From positions 2,542,001 through 2,606,000 of the forward strand of contig JAJTWR010000431.1 of assembly GCA_021613335.1 (NCBI GenBank): a stretch of DNA of 64,000 nucleotides, written 5' to 3'. Shown piece by piece: positions 35,693-46,538 of this stretch. The notes under the pieces are model-generated. The model was not told the origin of the DNA, made no database searches, and saw only the letters and a program-made list of their open reading frames with translations. This DNA is from Whitmania pigra. Lineage: Eukaryota > Annelida > Clitellata > Hirudinida > Haemopidae. Made by a program: the position numbers and the translations under genes. Position 1 is the first letter of the stretch; every line of letters starts with the position of its first letter.

Positions 35693-36763
35693 ATGAGAAC
35701 GTTGAACTGGTTACCGATCATCGCGCTGGTCGCGATTGCTGGATGCAGGAATAGTAGCGCTAACCAACCCGACGCCTCGGATGCGGACGCTGGTCCACGT
35801 CTGAAGGTCGAGACCGGCGTCGTCGAACGTATAAAGATGCCGGTGTACGTGACGCTCATCGGCAGCATCTTTGCCGAGAAGAATTCAGACATCGCGGCGA
35901 ACGTCGCTGGGCGCATCACCGAAACTGCGGTCGAGCGCGGCGATACGGTGAAGGTCGGCCAAAAGTTGGTGGTCGTCGACTCCAAGGCCGCCTTGCTACA
36001 GGTGAGCGCGGCGAATGCCCAGTCGCAGGCGGCGCAAACCCAAGTCGCTCTCGCGGCCCAAGAATGCGCGAGAGCCGATGCGCTCTTCCAGCAGGGAGCG
36101 ATTCCGAAGTCTGAGTACGACCGGCAGACGAGCCAATGCAAATCCCAACTCTACAATGCAAACGCCGCCCGAGCGCAGGCGGACCTGGCGCTGAAGCTCG
36201 CCGGAGACACCATCATCCGAGCGCCCATCGACGGCATCATCGGCGAGCGCTTCGTGAACGTGGGTGAATACGTGCAGCCGTCGAGCCGAGTGGCGACGAT
36301 ATTCTCCATCAACACGGTGCGGGTGCAGGCGAGCGTTCCGGAGCAGGCTGTCGCGCAAATCAAAGAAGAGCAGACGCTGGAGATCCAAGTGTCGGCCTAT
36401 CCCGGGCGGACCTTCCCGGCGGTCGTGAAGTTTATCTCCCCAGCCTTGCGGACGGCGACCCGCGACCTCATCATCGAGGCAGTCGCAAAGAACGAAGATC
36501 ACTCCTTGAAACCCGGCATGTTTGCCACGGTAATGCTGGAGACCGACAAAACCGACCAGCTCACCGTTCCGAAAGCCGCGGTCGTCCCCGACGAAAACGT
36601 GCGCCGCATCTACCTCGTGAAGAACGGAGCAGCGTTCGAGGTCGTCGTCCGCACCGGCGTAGAGTTCGAGGGGCGTGTCGCCATTCTCGACGACATCCCG
36701 GCCGGATCGCCGGTCATTTTGAACCCCCCGCAGGAGCTGCGGGACGGCACGTTGGTCCAATAA
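35693..36763 (+). CDS. RND efflux periplasmic adaptor (membrane fusion protein), lipoprotein
   Basis: 356 residues with a lipoprotein signal peptide (lipobox AIAGC, Cys near residue 19). Lipoyl half-motifs (VAGRITETAVERGDTVKVGQ and IRAPIDGIIGERFVNVGEYV, split over about residues 65-190) flank an alpha-hairpin. A beta-barrel and a membrane-proximal domain (VPKAAVVPDE) follow. It joins the inner-membrane pump to the TolC-like channel. GGAGAGAG precedes the ATG. Confidence 0.94.
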   Translation: MRTLNWLPIIALVAIAGCRNSSANQPDASDADAGPRLKVETGVVERIKMPVYVTLIGSIFAEKNSDIAANVAGRITETAVERGDTVKVGQKLVVVDSKAALLQVSAANAQSQAAQTQVALAAQECARADALFQQGAIPKSEYDRQTSQCKSQLYNANAARAQADLALKLAGDTIIRAPIDGIIGERFVNVGEYVQPSSRVATIFSINTVRVQASVPEQAVAQIKEEQTLEIQVSAYPGRTFPAVVKFISPALRTATRDLIIEAVAKNEDHSLKPGMFATVMLETDKTDQLTVPKAAVVPDENVRRIYLVKNGAAFEVVVRTGVEFEGRVAILDDIPAGSPVILNPPQELRDGTLVQ

Positions 36764-36781
36764 CTACCGAGGGCTTTTCCT

Positions 36782-39700
36782 ATGCAATGGCTCGCGCAAC
36801 TCTGCGTTCGACGTCCGGTGATGACGACGGTCTTCTCCCTCGTCATCCTCGTGGTCGGTGGAGTCTTTTATTTCCAACTCGGGGTGGACCAATTCCCGAA
36901 AATCGACTTCCCAACCATCATCATCACCACCCAGTTGCCCGGTGCGTCTCCTGCGGACGTCGAGCGTGACATCTCCGACAAAATCGAAGGGGCGGTGAAC
37001 ACCATCGCGGGCGTGGACGAGCTGCGCTCCAACTCCTCCGAGGGCTTCTCGCAGGTGATCATCCAATTCGTCCTTGAGAAAGACGTGGATGTCGCTGCGA
37101 ACGAGGTGCAACAGAAAATCAACTTGGTCTTAGCGGACCTCCCCAAAGACATCGACCCGCCAGTGGTGCAGAAGTTCGACACCGACTCGGCGGCGATTTT
37201 GTACATCGCGCTCAACTCCCAAACAGCGACCCAAAAGGAGATCACCGACTTTGCGGATCGCATCGCTCGCCGACGCATAGAATCGGTGAACGGCGTCGGG
37301 CAGGTCACCTTGCTCGGCGGACGCAAACGGCGGATCAACGTGAACGTCGATCCCCAGAAACTCCGCTCGCTCGGGCTCTCGCCTGTCGATGTCGCAGCGG
37401 CGATCAACGCCCAGAACATCACTCTCCCCGGAGGGCGCATCGACGCAAGTCGCGATTACATTTCGGTGCGGGTCCTCGGTCGCGTTGAACGTGCGGACGA
37501 ACTCAATCGGGTGATCGTCAAGAACTCCAACGGCCGTAGCGTTCGCTTGGAAGAGATCGGCCATGTCGAGGACGGCGTAGAAGATCTCGAAACCGCTGCC
37601 GAATGGAACGGCATTCCCTCGGTCGTCCTCGCAATACGCAAGCAGTCTGGAACGAACACGGTCCAGGTGGTGGACGCCGTGCGGAAGCGCATGGAGGACA
37701 TCGAGAAAATTCTCCCCAAGGGCTATTCGATGTCGGTCCAGCGTGACGCCTCGGAAGTTATCCGCACCAGCACCAATGCGGTGAAAGAGCACTTGGTGCT
37801 CGGCGCGATTTTCGCAGCGATCGTGGTGCTCTTGTTCCTCGGAAACGTGCGCTCGACGATCATCGCCGCGCTCGCCATTCCTACCTCCATCATCGGCACG
37901 TTCATGCTCATGAAGTTGAAGGGCTACACCTTCAACACGATGAGCTTGCTCGCGCTTGCTCTCGCGGTCGGTATCGTCATCGACGACGCGATCGTGGTGC
38001 TGGAGAACATCTTCAAGCACATTGAAGAGCACAAGAAGACTCCCTTCCAAGCGGCGATCGACGGGACCAAAGAAATCGGCCCGGCGGTCATGGCCACCAC
38101 GCTCTCGCTGATGGCGGTGTTCGTGCCTATCGCCTTCATCGCTGGCGTGCCGGGCCGGTTCTTGGCGACCTTCGGTAACACGATGGTGTTCGCCATCGCG
38201 GTGTCGCTCTTCATCTCATTTACCCTGACCCCGATGCTCGCGGCCCGGTGGCTCAAACCGCAGGACCACGGAAGTGGGCTCACGCGCTTGGTCGACATCT
38301 TCTACCGGCCGATTGAACGCGCCTACATGGCGCTGTTGCGGTTCTGCATGCAGCGCCGATGGGTTGTCATCCTCGCGAGCTTGGTCGCCATCGGCGGCTG
38401 TGTCCCCGCCTTCATCAAGGCACGCAAGGGCTTCATCCCCATCGACGACAAGGCCCAGTTCGAAGTGCTGGTGCGCTTGCCAGAAGGACGCTCGCTCCCG
38501 GCGACGGTCCTCGTCGGCGAGCGGGTGTCGAAGCTGCTGCGCACCATGCCGGAGGTGACCGCCACTCTGCTGACCGTGGGCGACGACGCCGCCCAAACTC
38601 CGAACCTCGCGCGTATCTACGTGAAACTCGTCCCGCCGGATAAGCGCAAGCTGAGCCAAGACCAGTTGAAGGGGGTCGTCCGCAATCGGATTCTTCCGAC
38701 CTTGGACAAGGACTTGAAGCTCTTGGTGGCCGACGTGAACGAGTTCGGCAACAGCCAAGCGACTGCCCGACTCCAATTCCTCATCGCCGGGCCCTCGCTC
38801 GACTCGATGATCGCTGCAAACGATCGCATCCTCGCGCGCCTCAAGAAAATCCCCACCGCCGTCGACGTCGACACCCAACTCGTGCTCGGCAAGCCAGAAC
38901 TCGGAGTGGTCATCTCCCGCGACATCGCCGCCGACCTCGGCGTCCGGGTGATGGATGTCGCTCAGGCTCTGCAGTTTCTCGTCGCCGGGCAAAAAGTCTC
39001 GACCTATTCGGAGAACGGCGAGTCCTACGACGTATGGATGCGGGCCACGGGCGAGTACCGCAGCAACGAAGATAGCTTGCGCCTCCTCACCGTGCCGTCG
39101 CGCACGGTGGGCGTCGTGGACCTCGCGAGCGTCGTGACGCTTGTCCCTGGCTCAAGTCCGACGACCATTCAACGCTACGGGCGCGAACGACAGGTGACCT
39201 ACCTTGCGAACGCGGCGCCGGGTACTGACGAGTCGAAGACCGGTAATGCCATACGTGAGATTCTCCAAGACGAAGCCAGTCGCATGCCGAGCGGCACCAA
39301 CGTGCAGGCGCAAGGGCAGTCGAAGCTGCTCATGGAGACAGCGATTTCCTTCGGCTTCGGACTCTTGGCCTCGCTCGTGTTCATGTACCTCATCCTCGCG
39401 GCGCAGTTCGAATCCTGGCTGCACCCGTTTACGATCGTCATCTCCTTGTTCCTGATGTTGCCCTTCGCGGTGTTCTCGATTCTCCTGTTTGACATCGCGA
39501 TCGACATGTTCACGCTCTTGGGAATCTTCGTGCTCTTCGGGGTGGTGAAGAAGAACGCCATTCTGCAGATAGATCACACCAATGCGCTGCGCGAAAAAGG
39601 CATGCCGAGGGATGAGGCGATTCTCCAAGCAAACAAAGACCGGTTGCGGCCGATTCTCATGACCACCTTCGCCTTCGTGGCAGGCATGATTCCGCTCGTC

Positions 39701-39901
39701 ACCGCGCGGGGCATCGGCTCCGGCTTCAGCCATTCGACGGCCGGTGTGGTCGTCGGAGGCCAGACGCTCTCGCTCCTTCTCACACTCGTCGGCGTGCCGG
39801 TGCTGTACGCGCAGCTCGACGAATTGAAGGATTGGGTCGGTACCCAATTTGATCGGGCTCGGCACTTCGCCGCCCAGCTACTCCCTGGAGCTCGCAAATG
39901 A
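36782..39901 (+). CDS. RND multidrug efflux transporter, HAE1 type
   Basis: 1039 residues: twelve membrane helices and two large periplasmic loops in the AcrB/MexF arrangement. The proton-relay pair in TM4 is visible as GIVIDDAIVVLENI. FFFPxx-type N-terminal residues are replaced by FYFQLGVDQFPKIDFP. The C-terminal GVVKKNAILQIDHTN and PLVTARGIGSGFSHS are family blocks. It pumps amphipathic compounds using the proton gradient; the drug range cannot be read. Its stop overlaps the TolC gene by four bases. Confidence 0.95.
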   Translation: MQWLAQLCVRRPVMTTVFSLVILVVGGVFYFQLGVDQFPKIDFPTIIITTQLPGASPADVERDISDKIEGAVNTIAGVDELRSNSSEGFSQVIIQFVLEKDVDVAANEVQQKINLVLADLPKDIDPPVVQKFDTDSAAILYIALNSQTATQKEITDFADRIARRRIESVNGVGQVTLLGGRKRRINVNVDPQKLRSLGLSPVDVAAAINAQNITLPGGRIDASRDYISVRVLGRVERADELNRVIVKNSNGRSVRLEEIGHVEDGVEDLETAAEWNGIPSVVLAIRKQSGTNTVQVVDAVRKRMEDIEKILPKGYSMSVQRDASEVIRTSTNAVKEHLVLGAIFAAIVVLLFLGNVRSTIIAALAIPTSIIGTFMLMKLKGYTFNTMSLLALALAVGIVIDDAIVVLENIFKHIEEHKKTPFQAAIDGTKEIGPAVMATTLSLMAVFVPIAFIAGVPGRFLATFGNTMVFAIAVSLFISFTLTPMLAARWLKPQDHGSGLTRLVDIFYRPIERAYMALLRFCMQRRWVVILASLVAIGGCVPAFIKARKGFIPIDDKAQFEVLVRLPEGRSLPATVLVGERVSKLLRTMPEVTATLLTVGDDAAQTPNLARIYVKLVPPDKRKLSQDQLKGVVRNRILPTLDKDLKLLVADVNEFGNSQATARLQFLIAGPSLDSMIAANDRILARLKKIPTAVDVDTQLVLGKPELGVVISRDIAADLGVRVMDVAQALQFLVAGQKVSTYSENGESYDVWMRATGEYRSNEDSLRLLTVPSRTVGVVDLASVVTLVPGSSPTTIQRYGRERQVTYLANAAPGTDESKTGNAIREILQDEASRMPSGTNVQAQGQSKLLMETAISFGFGLLASLVFMYLILAAQFESWLHPFTIVISLFLMLPFAVFSILLFDIAIDMFTLLGIFVLFGVVKKNAILQIDHTNALREKGMPRDEAILQANKDRLRPILMTTFAFVAGMIPLVTARGIGSGFSHSTAGVVVGGQTLSLLLTLVGVPVLYAQLDELKDWVGTQFDRARHFAAQLLPGARK

Positions 39902-41178
39902 GTCGTTGGTTGATCGTCGTGTGTTTGGCGGCTTCTGCCGCTCGTGCTGAAGGTGTCGCTGTATCGCTGCAGGACTTTCTCGATTCTGCGGAACAGCGGG
40001 CGTTTGACAATCGAACCGCGAAAGCGAATAGCGCGAAAGCGGCCGCCGACTACGCGTCGGCCTGGAGCAGCCTCTTGCCGTACTTTACGATTCAAGGTGG
40101 CTACACCCGCAACCAGTACGAAACTTCGTTCACCATCCCAGGCAGCTCCCCGCCGACGACGGCACTCATCACGCCGCTCAACCAGTGGGACGGCACCTTC
40201 CGCGTGGACCTGCCGATCATCTACGCCTCCATGTGGCTGCGTTCGAAGGGCGCCGGCCATGCGCGGGACAGTGCGCAAGAACGGGTGGCCTCGACGCGGG
40301 AGATTGTTCAACGGCAGGTGGTCGCGGCCTTTTATTCCTACGCGGGAACTCTCGCAGTGCAAGAGGCAGCGACGCGCGCCCTGATGGTTTCCAAAGCGCA
40401 GCTCACGAATGTCGAGGCACGCTTCAACGCGGGCACTGTCACCGAACTCGACGTGCTTCGGGCGCGCGCCGAAGTGCAACAGAACGTGCAGACTGTCGCG
40501 AGCGTGGAATCGCAAGTGGTGACTGCGCGGCTGGCCTTGGAGACGCTCTCCGGCACCCGCGCCGGGCCCGGCATTAAGCTTCCGGCGGACGATCTCTCCA
40601 GCGAAGAAGAGCCCAAGGACCTCGTCGAGCGGGTGCAACTGCTCCCTTCGATTCGGGCGACGAAGTTCGATCTCAACGCGGCCCGCGCCAGCAAGACGGG
40701 TGCTTGGCTTGCCATTTTGCCGACCATCGGCGTCGCGGCGACTGAGCGGTTGACCAACGCCGTCGGTCTGCAGAACCGCAGCGCCTTCTACTTGCTCCAG
40801 GCGACCTTGAACTGGCGCATCGATGTGCCGACATTCACCGCCGCTCGGGGGGCGAGTGCGACGGCGGAGATCGCGAGTATCCAAGCGGAGCGCGCGGAGA
40901 CTGCGGCTCGGGACCAAGTCTACCAAGACAGTGCCCGACTGAAGTCCGCTGTGGCCTCGCTCACTGCCGCAAATGCCCAAGTAGAAGCGGCCCGCCGTGC
41001 ACAGACGATTACCCAAGAGCGCTACGTGCTTGGCGCTGTCACCCAGCTCGACGCTATCTCGGCGGAACGCGACCTCTTCCAAGCAGAGGTGCGCTTCATT
41101 CAGGCGCGGGCGGATCTCGGCCTGGCCCGAGCGTCGCTGCGGCTGTCCACGGCGCGGCCCATCTTCAAGAAACAGTAG
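39898..41178 (+). CDS. TolC-family outer-membrane efflux channel
   Basis: 426 residues with a signal peptide (cleavage near ARA|EG, residue 18). Two OEP repeats with long alpha-helical hairpins follow. ARFNAGTVTELDVLRARAEV and ERYVLGAVTQLDAISAERDL are the paired family motifs. It completes the tripartite pump as the outer-membrane exit duct. The ATGA overlap with the RND gene fixes the start. Confidence 0.94.
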   Translation: MSRWLIVVCLAASAARAEGVAVSLQDFLDSAEQRAFDNRTAKANSAKAAADYASAWSSLLPYFTIQGGYTRNQYETSFTIPGSSPPTTALITPLNQWDGTFRVDLPIIYASMWLRSKGAGHARDSAQERVASTREIVQRQVVAAFYSYAGTLAVQEAATRALMVSKAQLTNVEARFNAGTVTELDVLRARAEVQQNVQTVASVESQVVTARLALETLSGTRAGPGIKLPADDLSSEEEPKDLVERVQLLPSIRATKFDLNAARASKTGAWLAILPTIGVAATERLTNAVGLQNRSAFYLLQATLNWRIDVPTFTAARGASATAEIASIQAERAETAARDQVYQDSARLKSAVASLTAANAQVEAARRAQTITQERYVLGAVTQLDAISAERDLFQAEVRFIQARADLGLARASLRLSTARPIFKKQ

Positions 41179-41227
41179 CCCTTCGCATCGGTGGCGCCCG
41201 GGAACCCGAACTGCTAGTGGGGTGCTC

Positions 41228-41500
41228 GTGAAGGTCACTGGTGAGCAAGCACGCGAACTCCTCAACAACGGGGCATTGCTCCTCGACGTGCGGAGCCCCC
41301 AAGAGTTCACGGGCGGCCACCTCCCGAACGCCGTGAATGTTCCGCTGCCGGAGCTCCTCGCGAACCCGGCCAGCGTCGGCGACCCTCAGCGTCCGGTGGT
41401 TGTCTATTGCCACGCAGGCGTCCGGTCGCTGATGGCCGTGGAGAAGCTCCACGCAATCGGCTACGCAGCTTATGACTTGGGCGCGATGGCCCAATATTGA
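41228..41500 (+). CDS. Rhodanese-domain protein
   Basis: 90 residues, a single rhodanese domain: LLLDVRSPQEFTGGHLPNAVNVP and the active-site loop VVYCHAGVRSLMA, with the catalytic Cys in CHAGVRS. It is a cytoplasmic sulfur or phosphate handling protein. GTG at 41228 is the likely start; GTG at 41222 is two codons upstream. It stands between the efflux operon and eno, 23 bases before the latter. Confidence 0.9.
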   Translation: MKVTGEQARELLNNGALLLDVRSPQEFTGGHLPNAVNVPLPELLANPASVGDPQRPVVVYCHAGVRSLMAVEKLHAIGYAAYDLGAMAQY

Positions 41501-41505
41501 AGTGA

Positions 41506-42807
<1,302 letters not shown>

Positions 42808-42826
42808 GGTCTAAGCTGCCGATGGT

Positions 42827-42848
42827 GGGGCGGGGCGTGCCCCGCCTC
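42827..42848. terminator. GC-rich hairpin between convergent eno and BI-1 genes
   Basis: GGGGCGGGGC pairs with GCCCCGCCTC around a very short loop. It ends two bases from the BI-1 stop. It has no T-run on either side but could stop transcription from both directions. Confidence 0.5.
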
Positions 42849-42849
42849 G

Positions 42850-43584
42850 CTAGGTTCGGGAGCGGGCGGTGAGGCGGACCAGCGCCACGAAAAACGTCAC
42901 GAAGCACATGTAGAGCGTGAGGGCGGCCTTGATGGAGATGGTCGAAGACGACTCCCCCTGCCGTTGCTCGTGGTAGCTCCGGAAGAACTGGGTGGTGACT
43001 GCGGTGAGCGCAGCCGCGACGAGCACGGTCGCAGCGCAGGTCACGAAGCCTAAGCGCGGCGACTGTACGGCCAGATTCACGAGCCCAGTGACGATGATGC
43101 CGAACAGCCCCATGACGATGAAGCCCGCGAGCGGCGTGAGGTCTCGTTCGGTGAAGGTCGCGTAGAGGCTCAACGCAACAAAGGCCCCGGCGGTGATGAA
43201 GAAGGCCTGTCCGATGCTGCCGAGCTCAAATTCGTAAAAGACAGAAGAGAGCAGGAGCCCGTTGAGCACCGCATAGGCGAAGTACATGATGCCCACGCTG
43301 AAGCCCCCCGCGTGGTCGATGATCGCATCAAACAAGAAATAGACGATGAGCGAGAGGATGACGAGCGGTACGCAGCCTCCCTCGATGATGCCGATGATCG
43401 TCGGGTTGGAGGCGCCCTTGAAAGCGACCACCCCCGACAGGAAAACTCCCAGCGTCATCCAGAGGTAGACGCGGATCATGAACGACCGCGTACTCTCGTC
43501 GACGGCTACCCCGAGGTCGCCTACGGTGAAGCCTTCAAAGGGGTTGCTCCTCAGGGCACTGGTAGTGACCGAACTGGGCGTCAT
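42850..43584 (-). CDS. Bax inhibitor-1/YccA-family membrane protein, copy 1
   Basis: 244 residues with about seven membrane spans; the N-terminal RSFMIRVYLWMTLGVFLSG and the block QAFFITAGAFVALSLYATFTERDL are typical of the YbhL/YccA branch. The family conducts ions or controls membrane proteases, but the precise role is open. It is 112 bases downstream of a second BI-1 gene in the same direction, forming a tandem pair. This copy is the more divergent: in the last span it lacks the D-x-Q (DTQKLR) motif of copy 2. Confidence 0.9.
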   Translation of the reverse strand: MTPSSVTTSALRSNPFEGFTVGDLGVAVDESTRSFMIRVYLWMTLGVFLSGVVAFKGASNPTIIGIIEGGCVPLVILSLIVYFLFDAIIDHAGGFSVGIMYFAYAVLNGLLLSSVFYEFELGSIGQAFFITAGAFVALSLYATFTERDLTPLAGFIVMGLFGIIVTGLVNLAVQSPRLGFVTCAATVLVAAALTAVTTQFFRSYHEQRQGESSSTISIKAALTLYMCFVTFFVALVRLTARSRT

Positions 43585-43696
43585 GGGGATTCCTGCCGCC
43601 CATCATAACCCAGCTCGCTCGTGTACTTCTCACTCGGGCCGCGCCGCTGGCAATACGACTGTAACCCTCGGTTTTTGCCGACTTCCGACCTTGGAG

Positions 43697-44404
43697 TTAG
43701 CTCTGGCGGCGGTTCCCCATGATGCGGAGGATCGCGAGGAAGAGGTTGATGAAGTCGAGGTACAGCATCAGCGCGCCCCGAATGGAGAGCGTCGCTGCTC
43801 CCCGACTATCCATGCCGACGTGCATGGCGCGGAGCTTCTGGGTGTCGTAGGCGGTGAGTCCCGAGAACACGACGACCATCGCGCAGCTGATGACGAAGCT
43901 CATCATCGACGACTTCAGGAAGAAGTTCACGATGCCCGCGATGATGACGCCGATGAGGCCCATGAAGAGGAAGCCGCCCCAGGCAGAGAGGTCCTTCTTG
44001 GTGAAGGTGGCCCAGAGGCTCAGTGCCACGAAAGCACCGGCAGTGATGAAGAAGGCCGAACCGATGCTGCCCAGCTCGTACACGAGAAAAATCCCGGAGA
44101 GCATGAGCCCGGTGAGCGCGGAATAGGCAAAGAACATGGCGCCAGCCCCCACGGGTCCGACCCGTTCGGCAGCCGCGGAGAAGGCGACGACGAGGACGAG
44201 TTGCACGATGATGATCGGCAGGTAGTACGTACCGACGAACTGGATCGCTGCCGGGCTGGAAACAGTCGCTACGGCCACGATGCCCGTCGTGAAGAGCCCG
44301 ATGGCCATCCACTGGTAGACGCGTGCCATGAACGAGCGAGTGGCGTCGTTGACGGCAATACCGCGATCTTCAAGGCCGAAATTTTCAAATGGGTTGGTAT
44401 TCAT
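43697..44404 (-). CDS. Bax inhibitor-1/YccA-family membrane protein, copy 2
   Basis: 235 residues, about seven spans. It has the same N-terminal pattern (DATRSFMARVYQWMAIGLF), SAFFITAGAFVALSLWATFTKKDL, and the conserved GLTAYDTQKLRAM with the Asp pair region that is typical of functional BI-1 proteins. AGGAG precedes the ATG at 44404. As the upstream gene of the pair it may drive both. Confidence 0.93.
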   Translation of the reverse strand: MNTNPFENFGLEDRGIAVNDATRSFMARVYQWMAIGLFTTGIVAVATVSSPAAIQFVGTYYLPIIIVQLVLVVAFSAAAERVGPVGAGAMFFAYSALTGLMLSGIFLVYELGSIGSAFFITAGAFVALSLWATFTKKDLSAWGGFLFMGLIGVIIAGIVNFFLKSSMMSFVISCAMVVVFSGLTAYDTQKLRAMHVGMDSRGAATLSIRGALMLYLDFINLFLAILRIMGNRRQS

Positions 44405-44471
44405 GAATCTCCTTCAGAGGGACCTAACTTATAGCGCACCTGCGCTGCGTGCGAAACTGCTACCGGAAAGA

Positions 44472-45977
44472 TTACGAGCGGATACCCGATTGCTTGCGTT
44501 CCAATAGCTCCAGGAGCGACGTCGCGACCTCGGTGGTGAGGAGCGGAAGCACGCCGCCGCCCCCCTGAATGTTCACAATCTGCGAGGCAGAGCCGCGGCA
44601 GACGCCGCCCCAGGCGGGCTGCATGTCGAGGCCGACGGAGGCATAGCCAGAATAGTCGACGTGCAGCGACGTGCGCTTCGGCGGCCCGGATATCGAGCAG
44701 AGATGGAAAGGCGCGGCCTCGTTCACGACCCGGCGCTGGATGACGAAGCCGCCGCGGTCCGCACGCGCAGCGGCGGCGCAGACCTGCGCCCAGGTTTGGA
44801 CCCCGGCGCCAAAGCTCGCTGCGGCGCGCGCGCTGAAGCCGCCGTCGCCCGCATCGGCGCCGATGAAGACCGCCCGCCCGCCGTAGTCCCAGCTTCGCTT
44901 TAAGACGAATTCCTCAGGAGTCGCGACGGCGCGCTGCACGAGGGAGTCGCCGCGGAAGATTCGCGTCCATGGGAGCGCATCGGCACAGGCGGCGCGCTCG
45001 TCGTCGGTGAGCCGCGCGGCCTGCGCGAGTTCCGAGTCTTCCACCGACTGCGAGAGCAGCGCGACGATCGCTTTGACTTCCACCTGGGTCGCTGGCGGAT
45101 TCAGCACCACGACCCGCTGCCCTGGCGGCTCGGCGAGCAGCTTCTCCACGAAATCGGCGCCCGGGGCACCCTCTTCGAGGCGTCGCACGAAGATGTGGCG
45201 GTAGATGAGGTCGATGCGCTTTCCGTGCGCCACCAGAGTGTCGGTGCCGGAGAGTTCGTCCGGGTGGACCACGAGGGCTTCAAGCCCCGCAGAGGTGAAG
45301 GCCCGGGCGAGGGCCCGTTGCTCGGTGATCTGGGCGTCGCCGCGGCGGCACAAGAGGCCGATGCGGTGCGGCTCCGCGCCCCGGCGCACGCGCGCGTAGC
45401 CAGTCCGCAGGGCTTCGAGGAGCGCCCTCGCGTTCGAGCCATTCGCCGATTGCAGTCGAGCGAGTTTTTCCGCCGAAGCTCCGGCAGCGGTGGCGACCAC
45501 TTCGATGAACGTATTGGCGGCGATGTCCGAGTAGCCCTGCATCGCCGGGATGGTGGCGTTCACTTCCAGCGCCTGGAGCGTCGCGCCCTCGAAGAAATCG
45601 ACCCGCGCCGTCGCCAGCTGCGACAGCGTGCCGCCTTCTGCAAAGCGAAGCTCCAGCGGCGAGAGGGCGCTCGTGAGGTGTTCCTTCAAGCGGGGCGAAG
45701 CGAGGGTGTGGTTGGCCATTTTGAGCGTCGCCGAGCACAACTCAGCGGAGAGCGTTCGTCGCCGCGCGAGCTCAGACTTGGCGAAAATGACCGGCTCTAG
45801 GGAAATGGAGATGGGCTTGGTCGTTCCATCGGGCGCACTCACCGCGAGACCGCGCTCGTAGGCGAGCTTCGCGAGCTTCGGGCCAAGCTCTGCCGAGCGT
45901 TGGAGGAGGGCGTCAGCGAGGCGTGCAGCGATGCTCACGGCGCCTCCGAGCGGGCCTGCGGGGATGCGTGAACCTTG
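44472..45977 (-). CDS. Unknown protein with ATP-grasp-like features
   Basis: About 501 residues, cytoplasmic. I recognise only a remote likeness to ATP-grasp enzymes such as glutathionylspermidine synthase: ARVDFFEGATLQALEVNATIP (carboxylate and Asn cluster), EFVLKRSWDYGGRAVFIG (Lys and glycine-rich loop) and GGFVIQRRVV. The central LIYRHIFVRRLEEG and VVVLNPPATQV resemble the same group. The frame is open to 46115; the ATG at 45977 is a guess without Shine-Dalgarno support, and a GTG at 45938 is also possible. It has no operon partner. Confidence 0.65.
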   Translation of the reverse strand, partial: QGSRIPAGPLGGAVSIAARLADALLQRSAELGPKLAKLAYERGLAVSAPDGTTKPISISLEPVIFAKSELARRRTLSAELCSATLKMANHTLASPRLKEHLTSALSPLELRFAEGGTLSQLATARVDFFEGATLQALEVNATIPAMQGYSDIAANTFIEVVATAAGASAEKLARLQSANGSNARALLEALRTGYARVRRGAEPHRIGLLCRRGDAQITEQRALARAFTSAGLEALVVHPDELSGTDTLVAHGKRIDLIYRHIFVRRLEEGAPGADFVEKLLAEPPGQRVVVLNPPATQVEVKAIVALLSQSVEDSELAQAARLTDDERAACADALPWTRIFRGDSLVQRAVATPEEFVLKRSWDYGGRAVFIGADAGDGGFSARAAASFGAGVQTWAQVCAAAARADRGGFVIQRRVVNEAAPFHLCSISGPPKRTSLHVDYSGYASVGLDMQPAWGGVCRGSASQIVNIQGGGGVLPLLTTEVATSLLELLERKQSGIRS

Positions 45978-46113
45978 CATGCAGACGGGAACAGGCTCCT
46001 CGATATGTTCATGCGCAAAGCCCGTAGCACACGCCCGGGAGCATGTCGCAGAAGCGTTTGCGGCGGGTGAAGCGAGTGTTGCCGCCGCCGCGAAAACCGA
46101 AGAGATTCGCTCC

Positions 46114-46280
46114 ATGGCCTACGACGAAAAACTCGCTGCGCGCCGCAGGACTTCAACGGCCGCCCGATGCGCGGCTACGTCTACGTGGCGCCCGCGGGAA
46201 CCAAGACGCCGAAGCTCCTCGTCCCTTGGCTCGCCGCAGCGATGACCTATGTGGCGACGATTGAAGCGCGCCCGCCCTAG
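46114..46280 (+). pseudogene. TfoX N-terminal-domain gene with a large internal deletion
   Basis: The ATG at 46114 opens with MAYDEKLAAR, the usual start of small TfoX_N proteins. At about 46144 the sequence jumps to the family's C-terminal part in another frame: QDFNGRPMRGYVYVAPAG, then WLAAAMTYVATIEARPP and TAG at 46278. The middle, some 60 residues in intact family members, is missing and the two parts are out of frame. It is a relic unless the sequence is wrong. Confidence 0.7.
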
Positions 46281-46538
46281 CTTCGCCCATCGCGCGCCCG
46301 CTTCGGAATTCTCAAGCGGAAATCGAGGTAAAATTCAGAAGGCCAATAGGGTAATCCCTAGTGGATGTTTTCTATTTGCAAAATTTGATAAAAGTAAGTT
46401 CACAAAAAGTCGTACTGTTCATGAAAAGTAATGCCATCTCGTGACCATACGTATCAGAAAATCTTCATCTGAACTTCGTACTGAAAGAATGTATCAATAA
46501 GAATGCGTATCCAGCGCAACGCTGAAATTCAGAATGGA
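46281..46538. other. AT-rich spacer
   Basis: About 260 bases of clearly AT-rich DNA after the TfoX relic. No gene, RNA or repeat is supported here. Confidence 0.45.
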
